Shown here piece by piece: positions 54,112 to 62,834 of a stretch of 64,000 nucleotides of DNA. Numbering within the stretch: position 1 is the first letter of the stretch; each line of letters opens with the position of its first letter. The notes beneath the pieces are model-generated. The model was not told where the DNA came from, did no database searches, and was given only the letters and a program-made list of their open reading frames with translations. A program made the translations under genes and the position numbers. The stretch is taken from positions 124,001 through 188,000 of the forward strand of contig JADKKF010000024.1 in NCBI GenBank assembly GCA_016720635.1. Direction: 5' to 3'. The stretch comes from Saprospiraceae bacterium. Its GTDB lineage: Bacteria; Bacteroidota; Bacteroidia; Chitinophagales; Saprospiraceae.

Positions 54112-55512
54112 ATGACCAAAGAGTATTTACGAGTGTGGAATATGTGCCTTGCCCAAATAAAGCAAGCAGTGCCTCCACAGAGTTTTACAACTTGGTTTGA
54201 ACCCATAAAACCAATAAAACTCGAAGGCGATGTTCTTACTATTTTAGTGCCAAATAAGTTTTTTTATGAATGGCTTGAAGAACATTATGTTGGTATATTA
54301 AAACAAACCATTTTCTTAGCTTTAGGCCCCAAAGGAAGGCTTGAATACCAAATAAAAATATTAAAGCAAGAACATCCAATTATGCCCCCAGATGATGAAG
54401 GCATGGAATCAATGCTCAAAAAGGATGAATTCAAAAATGCGTTTGTAATTCCAGGTATCATTAAGCATAAATTTGAGACCAACCTTAATCCAAAATATAC
54501 CCTTGACAATTTTATCGAAGGGGATTGTAACCGTCTGGCGAGAAATGCTGGATTAGCTATAGCAGAAAGACCTGGAACCACCTCCTTCAACCCGCTTTTT
54601 ATCTATGGTGATGTCGGGCTTGGCAAAACGCATATCGCCAATGGTATTGGGAACGCAATTTTGGCAAAACATCCCACAAAGAAAGTTCTGTTTACAGCTT
54701 CTGAGAAATTTACCCAGCAGCTCATTAATTCTATAAAACAAAATAATATTGATGATTTTATTCAATATTATATGGCTGTCGATGTCCTTATCATAGATGA
54801 CATACAATTTTTAGCGAATAAAGGTAAGACCCTTGAAATATTCTTCCATATATTCAATCAACTGCACCAGAATAGGAAGCAAATCGTAATGACTTGTGAT
54901 AAAGCACCAAAGGATCTGGTAGGTATGGAAGATCGCTTGATTTCAAGATTTAAATGGGGATTGACAGCTGATCTCCAAGCACCTGATTTAGAGACTAGGA
55001 TTGCTATCCTTGAATCAAAAATGAATGAAGAAAATCTAGAATTTTCAAACCAGGTAAAGGAGTACGTTGCGTACAATATAAAAAATAATATTAGAGAATT
55101 AGAGGGCGTTTTGATATCCTTAGTTGCACATGCTTCGATTAATAAAAAGTCAATAGACATCAATCTAGCCCGCGAAGTTATACAACAGTTTGTAGCCAAT
55201 GTCCACACAGATATTTCTGTTGAAAACATATTACAAATGGTGGCCGAGTATTTTGATATAGATTTGAAAAAAATGCAAGGGAATACGCGAAAAAGAGAAG
55301 TTGTAGTCGCGAGACAATTGTCTATGTATTTGGCCAAAGCATATACAAAAACATCTCTAAAGATGATTGGAAATCATTTTGGAGGGAAAGATCATAGTAC
55401 AGTGATATATTCTTGTAGAGCAGTACAAGATTTGATAGATACCGATGCCAAATTCAAAACGGCGGTAGAATCGCTAGAAAGGCGTCTAAAATTGGGAATG
55501 CAAGCCAACTAA
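54112..55512 (+). CDS. dnaA: Chromosomal replication initiator DnaA
   Basis: A 466-residue AAA+ protein that opens the origin. Domain I is at the start (YLRVWNMCLAQIKQAVPPQSFTTWFEPIKPI). Domain III has Walker A GDVGLGKTHIANGIGN and Walker B DVLIIDDIQFLANKGKT, then DRLISRFKWGLTADLQAPDLETR. Domain IV is the DNA-binding helix-turn-helix with the signature GNHFGGKDHSTVIYSCRAVQDL. Length is normal. Two tRNA genes follow at once. dnaN and recF, often next to dnaA, are not here. Confidence 0.97.
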   Translation: MTKEYLRVWNMCLAQIKQAVPPQSFTTWFEPIKPIKLEGDVLTILVPNKFFYEWLEEHYVGILKQTIFLALGPKGRLEYQIKILKQEHPIMPPDDEGMESMLKKDEFKNAFVIPGIIKHKFETNLNPKYTLDNFIEGDCNRLARNAGLAIAERPGTTSFNPLFIYGDVGLGKTHIANGIGNAILAKHPTKKVLFTASEKFTQQLINSIKQNNIDDFIQYYMAVDVLIIDDIQFLANKGKTLEIFFHIFNQLHQNRKQIVMTCDKAPKDLVGMEDRLISRFKWGLTADLQAPDLETRIAILESKMNEENLEFSNQVKEYVAYNIKNNIRELEGVLISLVAHASINKKSIDINLAREVIQQFVANVHTDISVENILQMVAEYFDIDLKKMQGNTRKREVVVARQLSMYLAKAYTKTSLKMIGNHFGGKDHSTVIYSCRAVQDLIDTDAKFKTAVESLERRLKLGMQAN

Positions 55513-55583
55513 AATTTATTCTTTAAATATTTTAATTAATATTTTGGAATTGTGCAAAAAGTCACTATTTTTGCACCCGCAAC

Positions 55584-55670
55584 GGTGGGATGGGTGAGTG
55601 GCTGAAACCAACAGTTTGCTAAACTGTCGTACGGGAAACTGTACCGAGGGTTCGAATCCCTCTCTCACCG
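55584..55670 (+). tRNA. tRNA-Ser (GCT)
   Basis: Acceptor GGTGGGA/TCTCACC, anticodon arm ACAGT-TTGCTAA-ACTGT with anticodon GCT, a long variable arm (class II: GTACGGGAAACTGTAC), T arm GAGGG-TTCGAAT-CCCTC and discriminator G. 87 nt, no CCA encoded. Confidence 0.95.
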
Positions 55671-55692
55671 CGCCTTTTGGGGCGATGTCTTT

Positions 55693-55767
55693 CGGGGTGT
55701 AGCGCAGTCCGGTTAGCGCACCTGCTTTGGGAGCAGGGGGTCGCAGGTTCGAATCCTGCTACCCCGA
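55693..55767 (+). tRNA. tRNA-Pro (TGG)
   Basis: Acceptor CGGGGTG/TACCCCG, anticodon arm CCTGC-TTTGGGA-GCAGG with anticodon TGG, T arm GCAGG-TTCGAAT-CCTGC and discriminator A. It starts 22 bp after tRNA-Ser, so both are likely on one transcript. Confidence 0.96.
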
Positions 55768-55772
55768 CAAAG

Positions 55773-55804
55773 GAGCCAAGTTTTAAAACTTGGCTCTTCT
55801 TGTT
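55773..55804 (+). terminator. Terminator of the tRNA-Ser/tRNA-Pro unit
   Basis: GAGCCAAGTTTT and AAAACTTGGCTC form a perfect 12-bp inverted repeat followed by TTCTTGTTT, 5 bp after tRNA-Pro. Confidence 0.85.
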
Positions 55805-56152
55805 TAGTGGCATTACTTATCCATCCAATATTTCCACCAATTATTGCCCATCATCTGGTATATAAACCTTCAAAATCATGTAGAGATCAAATGTTTTTAA
55901 TTTCCAGAATGTAACATAAATAGTGCTTTGCAGCTAAAACCATCTTTTATGTATTCACATCAATAATTCTGTGCCAAGAGCAAACTTGATTGATATCACA
56001 GCAGATATTATCATAGTTGGAAATGAATTTTCCAACTCAAAGCAGTTCATTAACACCCATTCCTAATTTAGATTAAAGAGTAACATTCAGTAATAAATTG
56101 GTATCAATAATTCGAAGAAATGTTTAGATTTACATAAAAATCTGCAAATAAC
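55805..56152. other. Intergenic region without a recognised feature
   Basis: About 350 bp between the tRNA terminator and the large cargo gene. No frame, repeat copy or clear promoter match was seen in it. Confidence 0.5.
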
Positions 56153-58837
56153 ATGAACTACGAATTAAAAAGAATCATTTACAGCTTGAAAGCATTATTA
56201 CAGATAATAATATTTTGTTTATTGGTATTTGAACTCAAAAGTCAAAATGCAGTGACCGATTGTTCCAATATTGGGTTTCAAACTGGGACTTCCAATGGAT
56301 GGTTGCTTCAATACGGTAGAGTAAGGGATAGAAATTCGTCTCTGGTATTTGATACACCAATTAACGGAACGCTTAATTCAGGCCATAAAATCATGACGCT
56401 TTCAGATGGTAACGATCCAAATATCAATATAGAGCAGTTACCATGTGTACCACCTGGATCAACGTATTCTATGAGAATTGGCAATGATCGCACTCGCTCA
56501 TATTATGATAGAGCAACAACATCTATGTTAATCACTCCAAGTAATAACCTTTTCCAATATCAATTTGCTATCGTATTTGAAGATCCTAACCACTTTAGTT
56601 TTCAACAGCCAAAATTTTCTTTGACCATCAAAGATGGAAGTGGGAATATCATTCCATGTGGATTTTACGAGGTTGCCTCAGCAGCAAATATCACGGGATT
56701 TTTATCTCAGAGAGACCTTAGATATCGCAGATGGACTACAGTCTCAGTCGATTTGACCAACTACATAGGGCAATATATAACAATTAGTGTAACAACAAAT
56801 GACTGCACCGAAGGTGGGCATTATGGTTATGCTTATTTTACTGCAAAATGCTTGAAAACAGAAATAACTACATCGACATACTGCCCTGGCATTGACAATA
56901 GCATTACCCTGATTGCTCCACAGGGCTTTCAAAACTATCTTTGGTCCACAGGTCAAAATACGAGTACCCTTGCCATCCAAAACCCAGTCGCAGGAGCTAA
57001 GTACAAAGTCATCTTGACACCATTTTCTTCCCTTCAAGAAAATTGTGACCTTACAGTAAGTTACACAATTCCAGATAAAACCGTAGTGACTCAGGATACA
57101 ATAATTTGTATTGGGGAATCATTACGGGTCGGAAACAGCATATATACACAACCTGGCCAATACACAGACTTAGTCAATCATGGTACAGGATGTGATACCA
57201 TTACTATAACAAACTTAAAAGTATTGCAAAAATATAGGGATAGCACCAACTTGAAAATATGTGACGGGACGAGCGTAACTATTGGCCAACAAATATTTGA
57301 CTCAACCGGAGTTTATTATATTCATTTACCCACCAACACCGCTTGCGACAGCCTTATGATATTGAACCTTACAAAATCTACTTCGAGCACTACTAGTCTG
57401 AATTCAACCATTTGTCAGGGTAAAACTTATCCATTTTTTGGCACAAATCTATCCATCGCGGGTCAATATATCCAATTAATTCCCACTTCGAGTGAATGTG
57501 ATAGTACCATCCGCCTAAACCTTGCTGTAACACCACCACCTTTTAGCCAATCTGAAATAACCATGTGTCAAGGAGATTCGTTGGTCATTGGTGGAAAAAT
57601 CATTAACTCTTCTGGATTGTATAATATTTTAATTCCGACGAATGTGGGATGCGACAGCATTGTAAAAGCACAAGTGAATATCTATCCAATTTTTTCTGAT
57701 CCTGACCCTATAAATACCACCATTTGTGCTGGTGATAGCTTGGTAGTGGCTGCAAACAAACTTAAACTGCCTGGAATTTATGATTTCAAACTTAAAAATT
57801 CATACGGTTGTGACAGCATTTTCTCTATAAAACTGAGCAATTATCAGAAGCATTTTTACTCCAATGAATACAATTTATGTCAAGGCGAAAATATCTTTCT
57901 ACACGATAGCATTTACACACAATCGACCATTTTCCAAAAAACATATAAAGATGTAAACAATTGTGATAGCACCTTCATGGAAGCGATCAATTTTTTCCCG
58001 AACTATTATAAAGTTCTTGATATCGAGTCTTGCAAAAACAAACCCATCCATTTTTGGGGTAAAACATACGGTGAAACTGGGGTTTATAGTGATACAATAA
58101 AAAGTTTTGCGCCCACATGTGATAGTATAGCAGTGTTGAAGGTCACCATCCATGAATTGCCCGGTGATACCGTTATCAATGTATTGTGTCAAGGCACAGA
58201 GCTCCATATAGGGAACATTATTTATAATCAATCTGGAATATATCAAGATACCATTCCTAACGTCTCTGGTTGCGACTCTGTACATTTACGAGAAATTAAG
58301 TACGTCAATCTCAGCTTGTATCTTGACAATATCAAGGAGATATACAAAGGCGATAGCATAGGACTTGTACCAATATTTTCGGGTCCTTCGACATTAAGTT
58401 GGCTTTGGAGTCCTTCTACTCAACTCGATTGTGCATATTGCCCAAATCCTATTGCAAAACCCTATAATACCACGGTCTATACAGTCCAAATGATCGATTC
58501 AGTTAGTGGTTGTTTCGAGACGAGTCAAATTGAGGTGGTTGTTAAGAAATTCCCCATTTATATCCCTAATGCCATTTCACGAAATGGCGACGGCGTAAAT
58601 GACGTTTTTTACATTTATCCAGCTATTTATAATTTTGAAATCGAAGAAGCCTTGATATTCGACAGATGGGGCAATAAATTGTCACAAAAGTACCATTTTA
58701 ACGCATTAGAGGCGATCTGGGATGGGAAATTCAATGGCTCAGCACTTAATCCTGGTGTCTTTGTTTACTTGATTAAAATAAAGTACTTTGATAATAGCTT
58801 TGATACATTATCAGGCACTATTACCATCGTGGAATAA
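56153..58837 (+). CDS. Large secreted protein with eight Cys-paired repeats and T9SS type-B (CHU_C) sorting domain
   Basis: An 894-residue protein. After a signal peptide (LLQIIIFCLLVFELKSQ) comes a beta-sandwich of about 200 residues (CSNIGFQTGTSNGWLL...), then a region with YLWSTGQNTSTL. Residues about 318-720 hold eight repeats of about 51 residues, each opening C-x-G-x-S and closing GCDS, with the two Cys 28 residues apart; they occur near nt 57107, 57260, 57413, 57566, 57725, 57878, 58031 and 58187. The last ~90 residues are a gliding motility-associated C-terminal domain (NGDGVNDVFYIYP, IFDRWGNKL, WDGKFNGSALNPGVFVYLI), so it should leave by the type IX system. The repeats probably form a disulfide-stabilised stalk. 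Confidence 0.88.
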   Translation: MNYELKRIIYSLKALLQIIIFCLLVFELKSQNAVTDCSNIGFQTGTSNGWLLQYGRVRDRNSSLVFDTPINGTLNSGHKIMTLSDGNDPNINIEQLPCVPPGSTYSMRIGNDRTRSYYDRATTSMLITPSNNLFQYQFAIVFEDPNHFSFQQPKFSLTIKDGSGNIIPCGFYEVASAANITGFLSQRDLRYRRWTTVSVDLTNYIGQYITISVTTNDCTEGGHYGYAYFTAKCLKTEITTSTYCPGIDNSITLIAPQGFQNYLWSTGQNTSTLAIQNPVAGAKYKVILTPFSSLQENCDLTVSYTIPDKTVVTQDTIICIGESLRVGNSIYTQPGQYTDLVNHGTGCDTITITNLKVLQKYRDSTNLKICDGTSVTIGQQIFDSTGVYYIHLPTNTACDSLMILNLTKSTSSTTSLNSTICQGKTYPFFGTNLSIAGQYIQLIPTSSECDSTIRLNLAVTPPPFSQSEITMCQGDSLVIGGKIINSSGLYNILIPTNVGCDSIVKAQVNIYPIFSDPDPINTTICAGDSLVVAANKLKLPGIYDFKLKNSYGCDSIFSIKLSNYQKHFYSNEYNLCQGENIFLHDSIYTQSTIFQKTYKDVNNCDSTFMEAINFFPNYYKVLDIESCKNKPIHFWGKTYGETGVYSDTIKSFAPTCDSIAVLKVTIHELPGDTVINVLCQGTELHIGNIIYNQSGIYQDTIPNVSGCDSVHLREIKYVNLSLYLDNIKEIYKGDSIGLVPIFSGPSTLSWLWSPSTQLDCAYCPNPIAKPYNTTVYTVQMIDSVSGCFETSQIEVVVKKFPIYIPNAISRNGDGVNDVFYIYPAIYNFEIEEALIFDRWGNKLSQKYHFNALEAIWDGKFNGSALNPGVFVYLIKIKYFDNSFDTLSGTITIVE

Positions 58838-59066
58838 CATTTTGTGGGGCAATTGATAAACAGGAAATCGGTTTTTTTAACCTAATTTATTGGTCTTTTA
58901 TTATTGAAAAATAAATGAAATTTGCTAGGTATAAAGACAACAAAAAATATACTCTAGACCAATCTGGTAGCTAAAAATCTAGTTTAGTACCCAATATCAA
59001 ACGGTAGAGGATCTAATGAAATTTAACTAATTTAAAAACCTTGGCAAATTCAGTTAAAACAACTTG

Positions 59067-60143
59067 TTAATACGATACTTTTCTAAGAGTGATGGTGTTT
59101 AAAGTATTCGGATCAGAATAATTGTACAAACTTGTCCAGTTGCCTTTTTCATCGTATTTGTAAATCGATTTACTTCCATCAGGCATATATTGAATCAATG
59201 GTCTGCCCGCTTCATCATAAGTGTTCTCATAAATGATGGGTTCACCATTCTGCAATGTTTCAATTTTGGAGACTCCTCCTCTTTGATTGTAAGTATATTT
59301 GATGTTTATCTCGGTTTTTCCATCACCCAGCTTTTCAGTTTCCAAAAGATTAAAAGATTTATCCCTAATTTCTTTTAAAAATGGGGCCAACTTTTGCTCA
59401 CTATTTTTATTACTAAAATATGTATAATGGTAGTTATCACCTTTTGTCTCTCGTTGGAAGGTATTTATTTCGTTTTTGGCACTTTCAGCCATGATTTTAA
59501 TCATAGGATTTGAATCATCCTGTATAAATTGAAGTTTTTGTTCAAAAAATACCATACCTGGTTTTTCGGTTGCCGTAATTTCTAGCGTTCCCATGCCCAT
59601 TAAACCCATTGTTACTTTATCAATATCCCCATCATCTCGATACGTGAATTTTATTGGGCTGGGATCACATGTTTCGCATGTTGCTTTGATAGCACTAGCA
59701 AATCTATTTTTATCATCGTATGCAATAGCATTATACTCGTTATACATTGCCATACCACTATCGGCATATTCGTTTAAAATTTTAACAACTTTACCCATTT
59801 CGTCCCATTTAATCGTATTTGTCTCAAGAAGATCTCCTGTGGTATGACTAAATTTCTTGGTGATGATAGAATTACCTGAAGTAAATGATTCGCTTTTAGC
59901 TGAAATTAAAAGTTCAGTTTTTTGGCCATCTATTTCGATGGTGGTATCTGCTTTCAATCCTTCTTCGAAGCTATTGGACAACAAACTGTATTCCTTTATT
60001 TCGGCCAGTTTTGCACCATTTTTTAAGGGCTTCCAATTTTCCATTTTTTTTGCATAATCAAAAAATTCAAAATGGGTGGGACCAACCTGACCATAAAGCA
60101 ATGAAGAGGTCAATAATAATACAAGCAAGTTTAATTTTTTCAT
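59067..60143 (-). CDS. Secreted protein with YD-like C-terminal repeats
   Basis: A 358-residue protein with signal peptide MKKLNLLVLLLTSSLLYGQ. The C-terminal part contains short repeats of the RHS/YD kind (YTYNQRGGVSKIETLQNG, YENTYDEAGRPLIQYMPDG, YKYDEKGNWTSLYNY), and earlier FTYRDDGDIDKVTM and WDEMGKVVKIL look like diverged copies. A function is not known; such proteins are usually exported beta-structures. It starts 6 bp from the end of fbaA on the same strand, so it may be the last gene of the nuoN-engB-trxB-fbaA string. Confidence 0.75.
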   Translation of the reverse strand: MKKLNLLVLLLTSSLLYGQVGPTHFEFFDYAKKMENWKPLKNGAKLAEIKEYSLLSNSFEEGLKADTTIEIDGQKTELLISAKSESFTSGNSIITKKFSHTTGDLLETNTIKWDEMGKVVKILNEYADSGMAMYNEYNAIAYDDKNRFASAIKATCETCDPSPIKFTYRDDGDIDKVTMGLMGMGTLEITATEKPGMVFFEQKLQFIQDDSNPMIKIMAESAKNEINTFQRETKGDNYHYTYFSNKNSEQKLAPFLKEIRDKSFNLLETEKLGDGKTEINIKYTYNQRGGVSKIETLQNGEPIIYENTYDEAGRPLIQYMPDGSKSIYKYDEKGNWTSLYNYSDPNTLNTITLRKVSY

Positions 60144-60149
60144 TGAAGT

Positions 60150-61217
60150 TTATACATTTTTATTTATACAATTTAAATCTTCAAAGGCAACCTTTAGCCT
60201 ATTTACGAAGGACTCCTCCCCTTTTCTCAACCAAACCCTTGGATCATAATACTTTTTGTTGGGTTTTTCGTCTCCTTCAGGATTGCCAATTTGTCCTTGT
60301 AGATATCCTTTTTTTGCCTCATAGTTGTTCTTTACACCTTCCCAAAATGCCCATTGCATATCCGTATCAATATTCATTTTGATGGCACCGTAGGACAAAG
60401 CCTCTCTGATTTCAGCACGAGATGAACCAGAGCCGCCATGGAAAACAAAATTAACGGGATTATGCCCCAAATGGTATTTTGCACTGATATAATCTTGTGA
60501 ATTTTTTAATATGATTGGTTTCAACTCAACATTCCCTGGCTTGTAAACTCCATGAACGTTTCCGAATGCAGCGGCAATGGTAAAACTGCTGCTGATTTTA
60601 CTAAGATGTTCGTACGCGTAGGCAACTTCTGACGGTTGGGTATATAATTTGGCATTATCTACATTGCTATTGTCCACGCCATCTTCTTCACCGCCTGTAA
60701 CACCAAGTTCTATCTCTAATGTCATACCAATCTTAGCCATGCGTTCAAAATACTTGCAACAAATTTCGATATTCTCCTCTAGCGACTCTTCAGACAAATC
60801 AAGCATGTGTGAACTAAAAAGAGGGTATCCGTGACTATCATAAAACCGCTCTCCGGCTTCTAGCATACCATCGACCCAAGGCAACAAGTTTTTGGCACAG
60901 TGATCGGTGTGCAATACAACGGTAACTCCGTAAGCTTTTGCTAAGCTATGAACATGCATCGCACCTGAAATCGAACCTAAAACAGCTGCTTTTTGATTCT
61001 CATTGGACAAACCCTTCCCAGCATAAAAAACTCCGCCTCCATTGGAGAATTGGATCATGACTGGAGAATTAACCTCTCTGGCTGTTTCAAGCACAGCATT
61101 GACAGAATTCGTGCCTATTACATTAACAGCTGGTATAGCGAACTGATGCTCATTGGCATATCGTAGTAATGAATCTAATTCTGTACCGTAAATTACTCCA
61201 TGCTTAAACTTTGACAT
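60150..61217 (-). CDS. fbaA: Class II fructose-bisphosphate aldolase
   Basis: The 355-residue zinc aldolase (EC 4.1.2.13) of glycolysis, class IIA by length. It shows FAIPAVNVIGTNSVNAVLE, the zinc/catalytic VVLHTDHCAKNLLPW, EIELGVTGGEEDGVDN, FGNVHGVYKPGNVEL, and NFVFHGGSGSSRAEI with the phosphate-binding loop, then KMNIDTDMQWAFW. The trxB gene is 19 bp upstream on the same strand. Confidence 0.96.
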   Translation of the reverse strand: MSKFKHGVIYGTELDSLLRYANEHQFAIPAVNVIGTNSVNAVLETAREVNSPVMIQFSNGGGVFYAGKGLSNENQKAAVLGSISGAMHVHSLAKAYGVTVVLHTDHCAKNLLPWVDGMLEAGERFYDSHGYPLFSSHMLDLSEESLEENIEICCKYFERMAKIGMTLEIELGVTGGEEDGVDNSNVDNAKLYTQPSEVAYAYEHLSKISSSFTIAAAFGNVHGVYKPGNVELKPIILKNSQDYISAKYHLGHNPVNFVFHGGSGSSRAEIREALSYGAIKMNIDTDMQWAFWEGVKNNYEAKKGYLQGQIGNPEGDEKPNKKYYDPRVWLRKGEESFVNRLKVAFEDLNCINKNV

Positions 61218-61236
61218 AACTTTTTACTTTTTATTG

Positions 61237-62166
61237 TTAAACAATACCTTTTTCTGATAAATACCTTTCGGCATCCAATGCTGCCATACAGCCAGTTCCT
61301 GCCGCCGTGATAGCTTGGCGATATACTTTGTCCTGAGCATCCCCAGAGACGAATACTCCTTCCCTATTAGTTTTAGCTGATCCAGGACTTGCAATTAGAT
61401 AGCCAATTTCATCCATATCCAACCAATCTTTGAATACAGCTGTGTTAGGACTATGCCCAATGGCTATGAAAAAAGCATTAATATCGATTTCCATAGTGCT
61501 ACCATCAAGCGTGTTATTCAACCTTGCGCCTGTGACTTCTTCCTCACCCAAAATTTCATCCGTCACAACGTTCCAAATCACTTCTATATTGGGGGTATTT
61601 AAGACTCGTTCTTGCATTATCTTCGAGGCCCGCATTTCGTCCCTACGAACGATGAGATACACTTTATTACACAATTTGGAAAGATAATGAGCTTCCTCAC
61701 AAGCTGTGTCACCAGCTCCAACCACCGCCACGTCTTTTCCTCTAAAGAAAAATCCATCACAAACGGCGCAAGCAGAAACACCTTTATTCATCAATTTGGC
61801 TTCAGAAGGGATTCCTAACCATTTGGCGCTTGCACCCGTGGAAATAATCACCGTGTGTGCCTCCAATTCAGTGCCTTGATCTGTCCAAAGCTTATGTATA
61901 GGACCGCTAAAATCCACTTTATCGATTAATTCATAGCGTATATCTGTACCAAATCTTTCAGCTTGCTTGATAAAAAGATTCATCATCTCTGGGCCCATAA
62001 CGCCATCAGGAAATCCTGGGTAGTTCTCTACCTCATTGGTTATCATTAATTGTCCTCCAGGATCTTTACCTGTATATAAAACAGGGCTTAATCCTGCACG
62101 TGCTGCATAAATTGCAGCCGTATAACCCGCGGGACCACTCCCAATAATTATGCATTTATGAACCAT
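61237..62166 (-). CDS. trxB: Thioredoxin reductase
   Basis: The 309-residue low-Mr flavoenzyme (EC 1.8.1.9) that reduces thioredoxin with NADPH. FAD is bound at GSGPAGYTAAIYAARAG, the redox pair is in CAVCDGFF, NADPH is bound at VVGAGDTACEEA, and VFVSGDAQDKVYRQAITAAGTGCMAAL is the second FAD motif. Length is normal. It is in line with engB upstream and fbaA downstream, with gaps under 50 bp. Confidence 0.96.
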   Translation of the reverse strand: MVHKCIIIGSGPAGYTAAIYAARAGLSPVLYTGKDPGGQLMITNEVENYPGFPDGVMGPEMMNLFIKQAERFGTDIRYELIDKVDFSGPIHKLWTDQGTELEAHTVIISTGASAKWLGIPSEAKLMNKGVSACAVCDGFFFRGKDVAVVGAGDTACEEAHYLSKLCNKVYLIVRRDEMRASKIMQERVLNTPNIEVIWNVVTDEILGEEEVTGARLNNTLDGSTMEIDINAFFIAIGHSPNTAVFKDWLDMDEIGYLIASPGSAKTNREGVFVSGDAQDKVYRQAITAAGTGCMAALDAERYLSEKGIV

Positions 62167-62212
62167 ATAATCGTTTGATTTTACAAAGATATTAATAATA
62201 TTTTTATAATAA

Positions 62213-62806
62213 TTACAACGTTAAAATAGTGCGTATGTTTTCAAGAATTGAATCGGAGCCGTATTTATCATGTGCGGAACATACGAAATGATTTGGCATT
62301 GCGGACCAGTTCTCTTTCAATTTTTCCCAATAAGCTTTTATCGCCAAATGTCTCTTCGCTTGAGTCAACCTGTCAGCTTTTGTGAATACTATTTGGAATG
62401 GGATCTCATGAGATGAAAGAAACTGAAGCATCTCCATATCCAATTTTTGCGGAGGGATACTCATATCGATCAGGGTATAAACACACAATAAATCCTTAGA
62501 ATTTTTAAGATAATAAGCAATTAATTTTGAAAAGCCAGCTCTTAATTGCTTGCCTACTCTTGCATAACCATATCCAGGCAAATCTACCAAATAAAATTTT
62601 TCCTCAATCATGAAAAAATTGAGTGTTTGTGTTTTGCCAGGGGTTCCAGAAGTTTTGGCTAAGGTCTTGTTATTGCAAAGATAATTTATTAGAGAAGATT
62701 TACCCACATTTGAACGCCCTATAAAGGCAAACTGAGGCAAAGTATCCTGAGGGCTGTCCGAGAGTTTTGCATAGCTTCCGACATAACGAGCACTTTTGAA
62801 TTGCAT
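62213..62806 (-). CDS. engB: Ribosome biogenesis GTP-binding protein YsxC/EngB
   Basis: The 197-residue GTPase is needed for assembly of the large ribosomal subunit. G1 is FIGRSNVGKSSLINYL, G3 is YLVDLPGYGYARV, G4 is FTKADR, and G5 is in CSAHDKYG, with the switch region KTLAKTSGTPGKTQTLNFF. Length and motif order are standard. nuoN lies 28 bp upstream and trxB 46 bp downstream on the same strand. Confidence 0.95.
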   Translation of the reverse strand: MQFKSARYVGSYAKLSDSPQDTLPQFAFIGRSNVGKSSLINYLCNNKTLAKTSGTPGKTQTLNFFMIEEKFYLVDLPGYGYARVGKQLRAGFSKLIAYYLKNSKDLLCVYTLIDMSIPPQKLDMEMLQFLSSHEIPFQIVFTKADRLTQAKRHLAIKAYWEKLKENWSAMPNHFVCSAHDKYGSDSILENIRTILTL

Positions 62807-62834
62807 GAAATATTTTTATGTAAATAATCAGACT

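Noticed and set aside
55619..55865. Short frames on both strands at 55.6-55.9 kb
   Set aside because: They are translations of tRNA-Ser and tRNA-Pro.
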